Notes: generated by a model not told the origin, from the letters alone. A stretch of 16,085 nucleotides of DNA from JANXXV01 sp038230275 (GCA_038230275.1 JBBRNO010000148.1:1-16085), one strand, 5' to 3'. Positions 1 to 7,597 are shown, counted from the stretch's first letter. Numbers and translations are program-made.

Positions 1-408
1 ACGGTACCAGTAAGAGGTGGGGACGCGTTGCAGGGCTGCGGGTGGGGTGTCGCAGAGGTCGAGGAGGATGAGGCCGAAGCCGCCGTTGTGGAGGATGAGG
101 TCGGCGGCATTGAGGGCGGACTCCAGGCGGTGGCCGCATTGGACCCAGAGGAGCTTGCCGAGGTCGGTGCCGGCTTTGCGCGAGGAGGCGGGGTCGAAGG
201 CGTCGGTGCAATCAATGAAAGCTGCGATTTCGCCGCTTTTTGTTGCGGTTGCGAGGAGAGAGTGGGCTAGGGCAGTGCGGCCGGTGGAGGGTTCGCCGAG
301 GACTTCGGTGATGGCTCCGCGGGGGAGCGTGCGGAGGGATTGGGGGGTGGGATTGGGGGTGGATTCGAAGGTGGAGAGGGGTCTTGCCAGGGTGTATACT
401 TTCGCCAT
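1..408 (-). CDS. RecA/ImuA-like DNA repair ATPase (5' part, cut by window edge)
   Basis: The frame is open from an ATG at 408 to the window edge, giving the first 136 residues. A P-loop sits at residues 38-45 (GEPSTGRT), where the usual lysine is an arginine, and a Walker B-like strand (GLILLDLCD) at 112-120. Between them the segments IDCTDAFDP and GTDLGKLLWVQCG match the pattern of the RecA paralogues common in Acidobacteria, which resemble ImuA of the ImuA-ImuB-DnaE2 translesion-synthesis cassette. Family knowledge suggests a RecA-fold accessory factor in damage-induced mutagenesis; whether imuB and dnaE2 follow lies outside the window. An AGGCG sequence sits about six bases before the ATG and a promoter lies just upstream. 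The RecA-like fold is fairly certain; the ImuA role is inferred. Confidence 0.8.
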   Translation of the reverse strand, partial: MAKVYTLARPLSTFESTPNPTPQSLRTLPRGAITEVLGEPSTGRTALAHSLLATATKSGEIAAFIDCTDAFDPASSRKAGTDLGKLLWVQCGHRLESALNAADLILHNGGFGLILLDLCDTPPAALQRVPTSYWYR

Positions 409-423
409 TTGTTCGCCTGTTTG

Positions 424-452
424 ATTGTGGCGTTTTGGGGCGGCGGTGTCAA
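424..452 (-). promoter_or_regulatory. Sigma70-type promoter of the RecA/ImuA-like gene
   Basis: On the minus strand a perfect -35 box TTGACA (452-447) is followed after exactly 17 bases by CACAAT (429-424), which matches four of six consensus -10 bases. Transcription would start near 417, only about nine bases before the ATG at 408, so the leader would be very short. I saw no clear LexA-type palindrome overlapping it. Confidence 0.65.
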
Positions 453-563
453 GGGTTTTCGGGGGAGCGTGTCCGGTCAGTGTTGCGGAATTGATGCGAC
501 GTTCAGCGGGGGCACCGGCGCGCCGGTCCTTTACTTAAAAGAGAGTAGCGAGGGGTGCAATGC

Positions 564-582
564 GTCCTGGGACTTCCAGGAC
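564..582. repeat. 7-bp hairpin followed by a short T run
   Basis: GTCCTGG (564-570) pairs perfectly with CCAGGAC (576-582) across a five-base loop, and TTTT follows on the plus strand. This could be a weak intrinsic terminator or a small RNA 3' end, but no plus-strand gene precedes it, so the role is unclear. Confidence 0.3.
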
Positions 583-780
583 TTTTCGGCCCGCGGCCCA
601 TCGTCTTTCGTACTCATGGTGGGTGGACTGGGCGCCAAGGGCGCCACTCTGCGTGGACCCGCGGAAGGCACGTGCCTGGTTGGCGTGAATTTGCTGAACT
701 GATCGTCCACAACTGCGTATTGATTGTGAAGTAATTACACACCCTAGGGCCGGATCAAATCCTGCGTTGATTCTGTAGAT

Positions 781-808
781 CCGCTGCTGATTTTCAATTC
801 AGCAGCGG
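781..808. repeat. Perfect 10-bp inverted repeat in the operon leader
   Basis: CCGCTGCTGA (781-790) pairs perfectly with TCAGCAGCGG (799-808) around an eight-base AT-rich loop (TTTTCAAT). It lies about 130 bases before the start of the HAD-UbiA gene and has no T run after it. It could be a leader-RNA stem or a protein-binding site; neither can be decided from sequence alone. Confidence 0.45.
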
Positions 809-926
809 CAATCGGTGAAACCTGGGGAATGTGGCGCAATCCATGAGTGTCGTTCCCCATTCGCAGGGATGCCAGGGTTCCTGGAAGGCGGCGGATCCGT
901 TCGGCACCCAACCTGCTCATCGATAT

Positions 927-930
927 GGAG
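927..930 (+). promoter_or_regulatory. Ribosome binding site deciding the HAD-UbiA start
   Basis: GGAG lies nine bases before ATG 940. The upstream in-frame starts (847, 925) have no comparable site, and the extra residues they would add are basic and unlike a HAD domain start. Confidence 0.55.
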
Positions 931-939
931 ACGGTTCTT

Positions 940-2388
940 ATGGAAGCAGCCACAGTAGCTCCGCCGGCCGGTTCGGCAGTGCAATCCACAGGATCGCCTG
1001 TCATGGTGGTGGATCTTGATGGAACGCTAGTAAAGACGGACCTTCTGCTGGAGTGTCTGCTGGTATTGCTGAAGAAAACACCCTATCTGGTATTTTGCCT
1101 GCCGTTCTGGCTGTTGCAAGGCAAAGCTTACCTGAAGCAGCAAATTGCCAGTGGGGTTTCCCTGGACGTCAACACACTGCCATATCGCGAAGAGGTGGTG
1201 GACTATCTTCGGGTACAGCGCGCGGAAGGGCGGTCGATTGTTCTAGCTACCGCTGCCGATATGCGAATTGCGCGGCAGGTGGCGGATCACTTGAAGCTTT
1301 TCGACCTGGTGCTGGCCAGCGACGGGGTTACGAATCTATCCGGTGAAGCCAAACGGAAGCGCATTGTGAGTGAATTCGGAGAGAAGGGCTTCGATTATGC
1401 CGGTGACGACCGGGATGACCTGGCAGTTTGGGGATCGGCGCGGAAGGCGATTCTTGTCAATGCGGGCGGTCTGGTGGAATCTCATGTAGCGCGATTGGCG
1501 CCGGTGGAGCGCATCTTCCGGGACCGGACAAAAGGCCTTTTCGATTACCTGACAGCCTTGCGTCCGCATCATTGGCTGAAGAATCTGCTGGTGCTGGTGC
1601 CGCTGCTTGCGGTCCATCGCTTTGATGAGATTGCGCTGGTAGAGAAAGCGCTGCTGGCCTTTGTGGCGTTCGGATGTTTCGCGTCGGCCGGTTACCTGAT
1701 GAACGATTTGCTTGATTTGCAGCCGGATCGGGATCATCCACGGAAGCGGTACCGGCCTTTCGCAGCGGGTGACCTGCCGATCGGTTATGCACTGGCCATG
1801 ATTCCGGCGCTGTTGCTTCTGGGCGGCGCGATCGGCGCGGTGGTTACTCCGATTTTCGCCGGATTGGCATTTCTCTATTTTGGGTTGAGTGTGACCTATT
1901 CGCTGTATGCCAAGAAGATCGTGTTGCTGGATGTGATTGTGCTTGCCGGGCTTTACACGCTGCGGATCATTGCGGGTTCGGCCGCGGTTGGCATTTGGCC
2001 ATCGCCCTGGCTGCTGGCGTTCTCCACTTTTTTGTTTTTCAGTTTGGCATTGGTGAAGCGCTATAGCGAACTCGCTATGAACCACACTCATGCACGAGGA
2101 TACGAAGTGAACGACAAGGAGTTGCTTTCCTCCATGGGAATCGCTAGCGGCTACGTGGCGATCCTGGTGCTGGCACTATACATTAATACACCGAAATCCC
2201 ACATCCTTTATGAACGGCCTGAAGTGCTGTGGTTCCTATGCCCAATCCTGCTGTATTGGATCAGCCACGTCTGGCTGAGTGCGCATCGCGGGAAGATGCC
2301 GGACGATCCGTTGGTATTTGCCACCAGCGACCGGACTAGCCGCATCCTGATTCTGCTGATGCTGGTGAGCGGCGTGATTGCGTTATGA
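940..2388 (+). CDS. HAD phosphatase-UbiA prenyltransferase fusion (membrane)
   Basis: A 482-residue two-domain protein. The N-terminal HAD-type domain (about 20-180) has motif I DLDGT (Asp25, Asp27), a TAAD segment as motif II, a lysine in GEAKRKR and a GDDRDD motif IV. The C-terminal UbiA domain starts with LRPHHWLKN (about 207) and has the first Asp-rich motif NDLLDLQPDRDHP (255-267), a second motif region around YAKKIVLLDV and several membrane helices. The LRP..W.KN start is characteristic of polyprenyl-phosphate phosphoribosyltransferases (mycobacterial Rv3806c type), so transfer of a phosphoribosyl or similar group to a polyprenyl phosphate is the best guess, with the HAD domain perhaps dephosphorylating the product. 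The start at 940 is chosen because GGAG at 927-930 is well placed; the frame stays open to an ATG at 847. The stop overlaps the next start (ATGA). Confidence 0.9.
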   Translation: MEAATVAPPAGSAVQSTGSPVMVVDLDGTLVKTDLLLECLLVLLKKTPYLVFCLPFWLLQGKAYLKQQIASGVSLDVNTLPYREEVVDYLRVQRAEGRSIVLATAADMRIARQVADHLKLFDLVLASDGVTNLSGEAKRKRIVSEFGEKGFDYAGDDRDDLAVWGSARKAILVNAGGLVESHVARLAPVERIFRDRTKGLFDYLTALRPHHWLKNLLVLVPLLAVHRFDEIALVEKALLAFVAFGCFASAGYLMNDLLDLQPDRDHPRKRYRPFAAGDLPIGYALAMIPALLLLGGAIGAVVTPIFAGLAFLYFGLSVTYSLYAKKIVLLDVIVLAGLYTLRIIAGSAAVGIWPSPWLLAFSTFLFFSLALVKRYSELAMNHTHARGYEVNDKELLSSMGIASGYVAILVLALYINTPKSHILYERPEVLWFLCPILLYWISHVWLSAHRGKMPDDPLVFATSDRTSRILILLMLVSGVIAL

Positions 2389-4130
2389 CCGGACAGGTCC
2401 TATTCCGTCTTTTCGCGTTCTTTTTCGCTTTCTATATTGCCTTCGTCTTACCCGCCAGCCAGGAGGCGGACGTCCCTAAGACCATTCTGGAACTGCAGCA
2501 ATTTCGCCAGTCGCATTCCGTTCCGGTGACATCCCGGCGGGTAAGACAAGGTACCGCCACACTGGTTAATCTAAATCCGGCAGTAAACGCGTGGTACTTG
2601 CTGCGGGTTGCCTGGAAAGACGGCAACGTAGAGAGCGCCTACCATCTGGAGAATCCGGCGCCACAGAGCAGAAGGCTGCTGCTGGACGAGAAATATCCTT
2701 CAGGTCTGGTGATTGCGGATGGAACTGCGCGGTATGCCTGCGATCTTTTTGGAAGCGATGGTCTGGACAAGGCGAAGGTGTCGGCACGTATCTTTTATCC
2801 CTTGTGCGAGGGGCGGATTTATCTGCGAAACCCGGCGGCCGGGAACCGTACTAGTTTGGAAGCGGCCACGGAATTTCTTCGCGACCGGCTGTGGGGTGGA
2901 GAGCGGATTATTGCGCTGGGCCATACACTGCTGGGAGACGCACAGCGTGAGACTGGAAAGATGCAGGCCGAGGCTCAGCCTGAAGGCGCGCGAGTTGGAA
3001 AAGAGCCCGCAGGGATGCCGTTCCCTGCCCTGCTGGATGCGAAATACGCCAACCGCTTGTTAACGTCCGACAATTTGGGGATCGAATGGGAACGATTTGG
3101 GAAGACTGGCATGACCCCGGGCGCGTGGTACGGCGCGAGTGGAATCCCCGGAGTTTATGTCAGTATCCTGCAGCCGGATCTGATTGACCCGGCAATCCTG
3201 CGCAGTTATGGGACAACGGTCAATGCCTTGGACAGCATGGAGGCAGCTTCGTTGAGCTATCTGGTGGCCTTCGATCTTGACCGGTTTGAACTGGGATATG
3301 CACTGGGGACCGAACATCCCAGAGTTGGGTGGTCGAATCACATGCTGGAGAAGATGAGAAACTCGGCCTTGCCGGGACCGGATGGAATAGGAACCGTTAG
3401 CCCGCTGGTTGTGACCGGCCTGTTGAATCCGGAAGAAGCCCGGAAAACGGTGGCCACTTTCACTGGCGGTTTCAAACGCGCACATGGGGCATTCCAATAT
3501 GGGGAGCTGGCGCTGCGGAATCACGGCAGCCACTATGGCTTCATTGAAAACGGCGTGGTGTTCAGTAAACTGCAGCCAGGTTTGGCGACTATGGTGGCCC
3601 TGACTGACGGGTCGATTGAGTTGAAGACCTGGACGGAGGCCGATGACAAGCGACTGGCGAAGATCAAACATGCACGGCAAAATGGCGTTCCGCTCATTGA
3701 GTTTGATGCTTTCTCGCGCGTGCCGGTTCCGGGGGCTCTTGTGAACCGTTGGGGACCAGGGAATTGGTCCGGTTCGGGGGATCGGTCATTGCGCACGATG
3801 CGTTCCGGCGCCGCGCTGCAGCGGGTTGGTGGAAAGCGCTATTTGATTTATGGCGTGTTCTCCTCGGCGACACCTTCCGCAATGGCCCGCACCTTTCAGG
3901 CTTACCGTTGCGACTACGCCATGATGCTGGACATGAATGCACTGGAACATACGTACCTGGCGGTTTACCGGAGGATCGGCTCAACGATGATTGTCAATCA
4001 CCTGTTGAAGGGAATGAGTGTGTTGGAAAAGTCCGCTGGCGGTGAAGTGATACCGCGTTTTCTGGGATATGCGGACAACCGGGATTTCATTTACATGATG
4101 CGGCGCAATGGTACGGAGGGCAAGCCATGA
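2385..4130 (+). CDS. Secreted protein, distant phosphodiester glycosidase (NAGPA)-like
   Basis: A 581-residue protein with an N-terminal hydrophobic segment (about 5-24, LFRLFAFFFAFYIAF) that fits a signal peptide or membrane anchor, so it is probably periplasmic. I do not recognise the first half. The second half resembles, by pattern only, the phosphodiester glycosidase/NAGPA (DUF2233) fold: TFTGGFKRAHGAF near 358 in place of NGGFF, a GDRSLRTMRSG segment near 466 in place of the RTA.G motif, and AMMLDMNAL near 513 in place of the family's LDGGGS. The glycine-rich catalytic loop of true NAGPA enzymes is therefore replaced. It overlaps the UbiA gene by ATGA and the next gene by ATGA, so the three are probably made together. 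Function is unproven; a secreted carbohydrate-active or scaffold protein is inferred. Confidence 0.75.
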   Translation: MTGQVLFRLFAFFFAFYIAFVLPASQEADVPKTILELQQFRQSHSVPVTSRRVRQGTATLVNLNPAVNAWYLLRVAWKDGNVESAYHLENPAPQSRRLLLDEKYPSGLVIADGTARYACDLFGSDGLDKAKVSARIFYPLCEGRIYLRNPAAGNRTSLEAATEFLRDRLWGGERIIALGHTLLGDAQRETGKMQAEAQPEGARVGKEPAGMPFPALLDAKYANRLLTSDNLGIEWERFGKTGMTPGAWYGASGIPGVYVSILQPDLIDPAILRSYGTTVNALDSMEAASLSYLVAFDLDRFELGYALGTEHPRVGWSNHMLEKMRNSALPGPDGIGTVSPLVVTGLLNPEEARKTVATFTGGFKRAHGAFQYGELALRNHGSHYGFIENGVVFSKLQPGLATMVALTDGSIELKTWTEADDKRLAKIKHARQNGVPLIEFDAFSRVPVPGALVNRWGPGNWSGSGDRSLRTMRSGAALQRVGGKRYLIYGVFSSATPSAMARTFQAYRCDYAMMLDMNALEHTYLAVYRRIGSTMIVNHLLKGMSVLEKSAGGEVIPRFLGYADNRDFIYMMRRNGTEGKP

Positions 4131-5125
4131 GAATGTCACGTATCCTGCCATTGGGAGCGGTTACATTGGTGATTCTGCTGGGACAATATCCGTCGCTTCC
4201 GCAGCAAAACGAAGCACTGTTCCGGCAATTGCAACAGGTCCATGGAGTGTCAGACGCCCAAATGAACGCCCTGCGCGGAATCTTTGCCAAATCGGGTTAC
4301 ATGGGTCAAGGGAACCCGGCGGTCACCCGGCATCCGGTTTCGCCGGAAGAGGCGCAGGCGAAGTTGAAGCGATTGGGAATCGAATACGCGAATTCCAAGT
4401 TCGAGAAAATTTGCGGCGGTAAGTTCATGGCTCCGCTTTACAACGCCGCCACGCAACGGCCGGAGGAGGCGAAGGCGTGCATCGACCAGTTTGAATTCCC
4501 CGATATTCCGGCTGCCTATCCGGTGGTGTGGGTGAAGGCGCGCGAGGCGGCGGAAATCTGCTGGACCATGGGCAAGCGGCTGTGCGATGCGCATGAATGG
4601 GAGGGTGCCTGCGCGGGAAGTCTGGAGGCTCCGGATTACCGGTTTGATCTGGCGAAAGGTCTGAGCGGCGGTGCTGCCGTGGAGCGCATGCGCAACGCCC
4701 ACAACCAAGCGGATAAGGGCGGCAAGAGTTGGAGTTATGGCCCGGAATACAAGACGGGGATTTGCGCCGCATCCAGCCAGAAGAGCCCGGGATGCAATGG
4801 CGGAGATTGGACGCACTGCGGTTCGAATACTTTTCCGGCCGGAGACTTTCCTGAGTGTCACAGTGCATTGCAGGTTTACGACCTAAACGGGAATGCAGCG
4901 GAACATATGAATCTGCCTCTGAATGAGAGCCAGATGGCGAGCCGGGGCAGCCGCGAGTTAGGCTACACGGAGATGAAGGGCAGTTGGTTTATCTTCGACA
5001 CTTATCGGGCTCATGAAGACTGGTGCCGCTGGCGGGCACCATACTGGCACGGGAGCCGGGTGATGGATGACCACAGCCACGCAAACTATCATCTGAGCTT
5101 TCGCTGCTGTAAGACGTTGCAATAA
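4127..5125 (+). CDS. Secreted formylglycine-generating-enzyme (SUMF1)-like protein, probably non-canonical
   Basis: A 332-residue protein with an N-terminal signal-like segment (residues 5-22). The FGE-sulfatase fold is recognisable: CIDQFEFP (118-125), YPVVWVKAREAAEIC (131-145), GKRLCDAHEWEGAC (149-162, cf. GKRLPTEAEWE), YDLNGNAAEH (251-260, cf. DMxGNVWEW) and a final SFRCCK (325-330, cf. GFRC). In true FGE two cysteines follow the GGSY/W segment; here only Cys300 (DWCRWR) lies near the second position, and no cysteine is seen at the first. Sulfatase activation is therefore doubtful, and a binding role or another oxidation chemistry is possible. It is cysteine-rich, in line with an exported protein. 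GGAGGG at 4115-4120 is a strong ribosome site; the start overlaps the previous stop. No sulfatase gene is seen in the window. Confidence 0.85.
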   Translation: MRMSRILPLGAVTLVILLGQYPSLPQQNEALFRQLQQVHGVSDAQMNALRGIFAKSGYMGQGNPAVTRHPVSPEEAQAKLKRLGIEYANSKFEKICGGKFMAPLYNAATQRPEEAKACIDQFEFPDIPAAYPVVWVKAREAAEICWTMGKRLCDAHEWEGACAGSLEAPDYRFDLAKGLSGGAAVERMRNAHNQADKGGKSWSYGPEYKTGICAASSQKSPGCNGGDWTHCGSNTFPAGDFPECHSALQVYDLNGNAAEHMNLPLNESQMASRGSRELGYTEMKGSWFIFDTYRAHEDWCRWRAPYWHGSRVMDDHSHANYHLSFRCCKTLQ

Positions 5126-5128
5126 GCT

Positions 5129-6034
5129 CTAGATGGCGCCAAGCGTAGCTGCATCGCGGATGACGCCCTCATCGCTTAGGAGCGAGGCTAAAAGGGAATC
5201 CTGGAGAATGTCAGAGATGGATGTGAGCCGTCCGCCGGTGATGGCCATGCCGGCAATCAGCCGGATGCCATGGCTGTAATCGGCGTAACCGGCGCCATGA
5301 ACGGTGCTTAATGGCTGAATGGGTTCGCCGGGGCCGCGATGCCAGCCGTAAATTGCAATGCGATCTGGATTCAAGCGCAAGCGGTTCGAGAGGACGACAT
5401 CTTTTTTATGACCGGCAATCAGTGCGCCGTTGGAAAATCCGCGGGACTGGGATTGCTTGTCGATCATGGCATTGTGGACGCGATAATACCCGGTGGACGT
5501 CATTTGCGGGCCGGCAGGCAGGGGCTGTGGATTGAAGCGGCAGCTGGATTGATGGTAAATAGCGTCGACGATTTTCCTGGTGGGCAGGACGAATCCGAAT
5601 CGCCGGGCAACGGCGGTGGCGGTGTGGAAGTTCATCGGGATGCGCAGGAAATCGTTGTCGGACCCGATGGCCAGATATTCCGGCATGACGAAGATGGCCA
5701 CCGCGGCGATCTGCCCATGTCCGAGGCCGCAACTGAGTTTGACAGGGACCAGCTTTCTGAGGAAGCCAGGCAAATTTCCGTCCAGGAGTTGACCTAAAAT
5801 GGCAACCTCGCGTTGTTGACGGTCCATACTGGAAACCGATTCGGCGAACTGCGATCCGGTGAGTGCCTGCGGGGCTCTAGGGGGAATATTCTTCGCGAAG
5901 TCTGGTATATCCGGGGCGCTGCTTGATTCGGCCGCACGCAGATATTGCGCGCTTAAGGCAGAAAATACCAGTTTGAAACCCGTGCGCCGCGTGAGGCTCC
6001 GCTCAAAGCGGGCACCAGAGAGTATCGGGGGCAA
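5129..6034 (-). CDS. Conserved secreted protein of unknown function
   Basis: The frame encodes about 301 residues. It begins with a signal-like stretch (TRRTGFKLVFSALSAQYLRA) and contains strings such as MTSTGYYRVHNAMID, GALIAGHKKDVVL, IAIYGWHR, PIQPLSTVHG and YADYSHGIRLI. I recall this set of motifs from a widespread family of uncharacterised proteins in bacteria, but I know no function. No ATG or GTG fits the start in frame: TTG at 6034, 17 bases after the DUF362 stop, is the best available, without a clear ribosome site, so it may be translated by coupling. The product follows DUF362 in one operon. Its stop (5131-5129) is only three bases from the stop of the convergent FGE-like gene. Confidence 0.75.
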   Translation of the reverse strand: MPPILSGARFERSLTRRTGFKLVFSALSAQYLRAAESSSAPDIPDFAKNIPPRAPQALTGSQFAESVSSMDRQQREVAILGQLLDGNLPGFLRKLVPVKLSCGLGHGQIAAVAIFVMPEYLAIGSDNDFLRIPMNFHTATAVARRFGFVLPTRKIVDAIYHQSSCRFNPQPLPAGPQMTSTGYYRVHNAMIDKQSQSRGFSNGALIAGHKKDVVLSNRLRLNPDRIAIYGWHRGPGEPIQPLSTVHGAGYADYSHGIRLIAGMAITGGRLTSISDILQDSLLASLLSDEGVIRDAATLGAI

Positions 6035-6051
6035 TAGTTGATTGTAACAGA

Positions 6052-7137
6052 CTAATAGCTGCTGAAAAGTTTGCCCCAATCGGTTTGCAGGGCCTTGTTG
6101 ACTCTGGCGCGTCCGACGAAGTTGTACCAATAAACGTCGTGATAGAGGATGGATGCGGCGTACGACCACGGAGCGATGTAGGAGTGAAGCAGCAAGTGCT
6201 CCAGCCGTTTCAGCGGCCCCCAGTAGATCAATTTCTGACCGCGACTGGCAAGCGTATCGTCGACGTGAAAGTGAAAATTCACGGCGGAGATGTCTTCGCC
6301 AACCACGTCGATTTCGCGCACGTCGCCGCAACCGAGGCCGCGCTCATGGGCGAGGCGGATGAATTTGATCGAGAGCGGATCAAAGCCCATCATCTTCGCG
6401 GCGACGGCATCGATGGCAACCATATCCGCACTGGCAAGAATGTAGTTCTTCACCTGCGGCACCATGCACCTTGGGCCAGGGCCATCGCCGGCGAAGGTGC
6501 CGTCCATTACGGCGAACATGCCGGGGTGGATTTCTTTCTGGATTGCCAGCAGGTCCACCAGCGTTTCGTGGATCACGCTGTGGGTGTAATGGCGCTTCTC
6601 AAAGAGCAGCCCGCCGAAGGCGTTCTTCATCGCCCCGGTCATCTGGGTGAACACGTGCGTCTTCATGGTTGGCAAGTGGATGATGTTATTTCCGATCAGC
6701 CGTTTGGGAATGCGGATGCCTTCGGGAAAGACCTGGTCCAGGACCAGCATCTTGGCCTTCGGCGTGTAGCGAATCCACGCCTCGTCAGGCTCGTACAGAT
6801 GGATGTTGCGAAGACCGTGTTTTCCTACCAGAACCTGCTTATGCTTGTTGGCTATTTCGCCGCGCCTGGCGCTCACCACAACCGTACGATTGTGGCAGCC
6901 GTATAGCTTTTCCTTGCTATAGCCGTCTTCCAGCAGCGTGGAGATTACGCCGTCAAGCTGCCACGGAGTGGTGGAGCAGGCGGGATAGAAATAATGCCAA
7001 CTGATATTAATTTTGAGTGCGGTGTCGTTTTCCTTCGGCAGAAACTCCTGGTAATCCGCCAGCCGCATCAGGCGCTTGTAATCATCGATGACCGTGGCTG
7101 GGGATGCTTTCACGACGGAAACACGAGAGCGTGCCAT
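6052..7137 (-). CDS. DUF362 domain protein
   Basis: A 361-residue protein. The DUF362 signature is clear in the middle: NIIHLPTMKTH followed by TGAMKNAFGG, then VMDGTFAGDGPGP and SADMVAIDAVAAKMMGF. No cysteine-rich ferredoxin motif is seen, unlike the longer DUF362 proteins with two 4Fe-4S clusters. The biochemical role of the family is not established; an oxidoreductase or cofactor-linked role has been proposed for ferredoxin-bearing members, which does not directly apply here. The ATG at 7137 has GGAAGG just before it. The preceding Ig-like gene ends 14 bases upstream, and a conserved unknown gene follows, all in the same direction. Confidence 0.88.
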   Translation of the reverse strand: MARSRVSVVKASPATVIDDYKRLMRLADYQEFLPKENDTALKINISWHYFYPACSTTPWQLDGVISTLLEDGYSKEKLYGCHNRTVVVSARRGEIANKHKQVLVGKHGLRNIHLYEPDEAWIRYTPKAKMLVLDQVFPEGIRIPKRLIGNNIIHLPTMKTHVFTQMTGAMKNAFGGLLFEKRHYTHSVIHETLVDLLAIQKEIHPGMFAVMDGTFAGDGPGPRCMVPQVKNYILASADMVAIDAVAAKMMGFDPLSIKFIRLAHERGLGCGDVREIDVVGEDISAVNFHFHVDDTLASRGQKLIYWGPLKRLEHLLLHSYIAPWSYAASILYHDVYWYNFVGRARVNKALQTDWGKLFSSY

Positions 7138-7151
7138 AAACCTTCCCGCGG

Positions 7152-7541
7152 CTAGCGCCGCTTCACCCGGACCCGGACCGAGACGGAAGCACAGGAGTGG
7201 GAGGTTGAACCTTCGCAGGTGACAATGTACATGGTGTTTTCGGTGGGGTGGACTGGCAAAGTTCCACTTCCGCCGAAGGTGCCGAGGTTGTGGAGAGCGT
7301 CGCTTGATTTTTGTTGTTCGTCAATTACAACCTTGGTGGCGCCCTTGATTTCCCAATGAAGAACCACGGTTTCCCCGGCTGCGATCACTTTGGGGTGCGC
7401 TTCGAATAGGAAATCGGTTGACTTCCCGTCGGTTGACTTCCTGGATGCAGGTTCCGGTTCAGCTGAAGCGGCGGCTAGACCGCGGCCTGGGATGGCGAAG
7501 ACCAGGAGCGCGAGTAGGCAGGACTGTAGGATGTGTAGCAT
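7152..7541 (-). CDS. Small secreted Ig-like domain protein
   Basis: A 129-residue protein with a clear signal peptide (LQSCLLALLVFAIPGRGLAAASA). After a short linker with the repeated GKSTD unit, the sequence FEAHPKVIAAGETVVLHWEIKGATKVVID, ending in HPTENTMYIVTCEG and a V.V.V strand, has the form of a bacterial Ig-like/PKD beta-sandwich often found in exported acidobacterial proteins. It most likely acts outside the membrane in binding or structure; no catalytic motif is seen. It lies 14 bases before DUF362 and 56 bases after the lipoprotein gene. Confidence 0.78.
   Translation of the reverse strand: MLHILQSCLLALLVFAIPGRGLAAASAEPEPASRKSTDGKSTDFLFEAHPKVIAAGETVVLHWEIKGATKVVIDEQQKSSDALHNLGTFGGSGTLPVHPTENTMYIVTCEGSTSHSCASVSVRVRVKRR
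7414..7441. repeat. 13-bp tandem repeat inside the Ig-like gene
   Basis: TCGGTTGACTTCC occurs at 7414-7426 and again at 7429-7441, with period 15. It encodes the doubled pentapeptide GKSTD in the linker after the signal peptide. The unit is a multiple of three, so copy changes would keep the frame. Confidence 0.8.
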
Positions 7542-7597
7542 AGTGGTTCGTCTGTTCGAGAAAGGTGGAGCACGTTTGGCGCCAACTCGGCCGGTAG

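Larger units (their letters stand above)
409..939. other. Gene-free region between divergent genes
   Basis: About 530 bases separate the start of the minus-strand RecA-like gene from the chosen start of the plus-strand HAD-UbiA gene. Apart from the promoter at 424-452 and two hairpins listed separately, I recognise no gene, tRNA or known riboswitch. Open frames here are low-complexity and match nothing I know. No convincing plus-strand -35/-10 pair was found, so the promoter of the downstream operon is unresolved. A pair of GGCGCC palindromes three bases apart (631-636 and 640-645) is also present. Confidence 0.55.

Noticed and set aside
17..424. Open plus-strand frame over the left end
   Set aside because: It is antisense to the RecA-like gene, has low-complexity Arg/Ser-rich composition and matches no family.
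680..695. Sigma54-like TTGGC...TTGCT
   Set aside because: The distance between the GG and GC elements is nine rather than ten bases, and there is no supporting activator site.
340..702. Glycine-rich plus-strand frame of 120 residues
   Set aside because: It starts inside the opposite RecA-like gene, has no ribosome site and resembles no protein; GC-rich chance frame.
847..939. Upstream extension of the HAD-UbiA protein
   Set aside because: The added 31 residues are basic and non-homologous, and the ribosome site favours the ATG at 940.
6085..6906. Long plus-strand frame of 273 residues
   Set aside because: It is antisense to the well-supported DUF362 gene and shows no recognisable motif.
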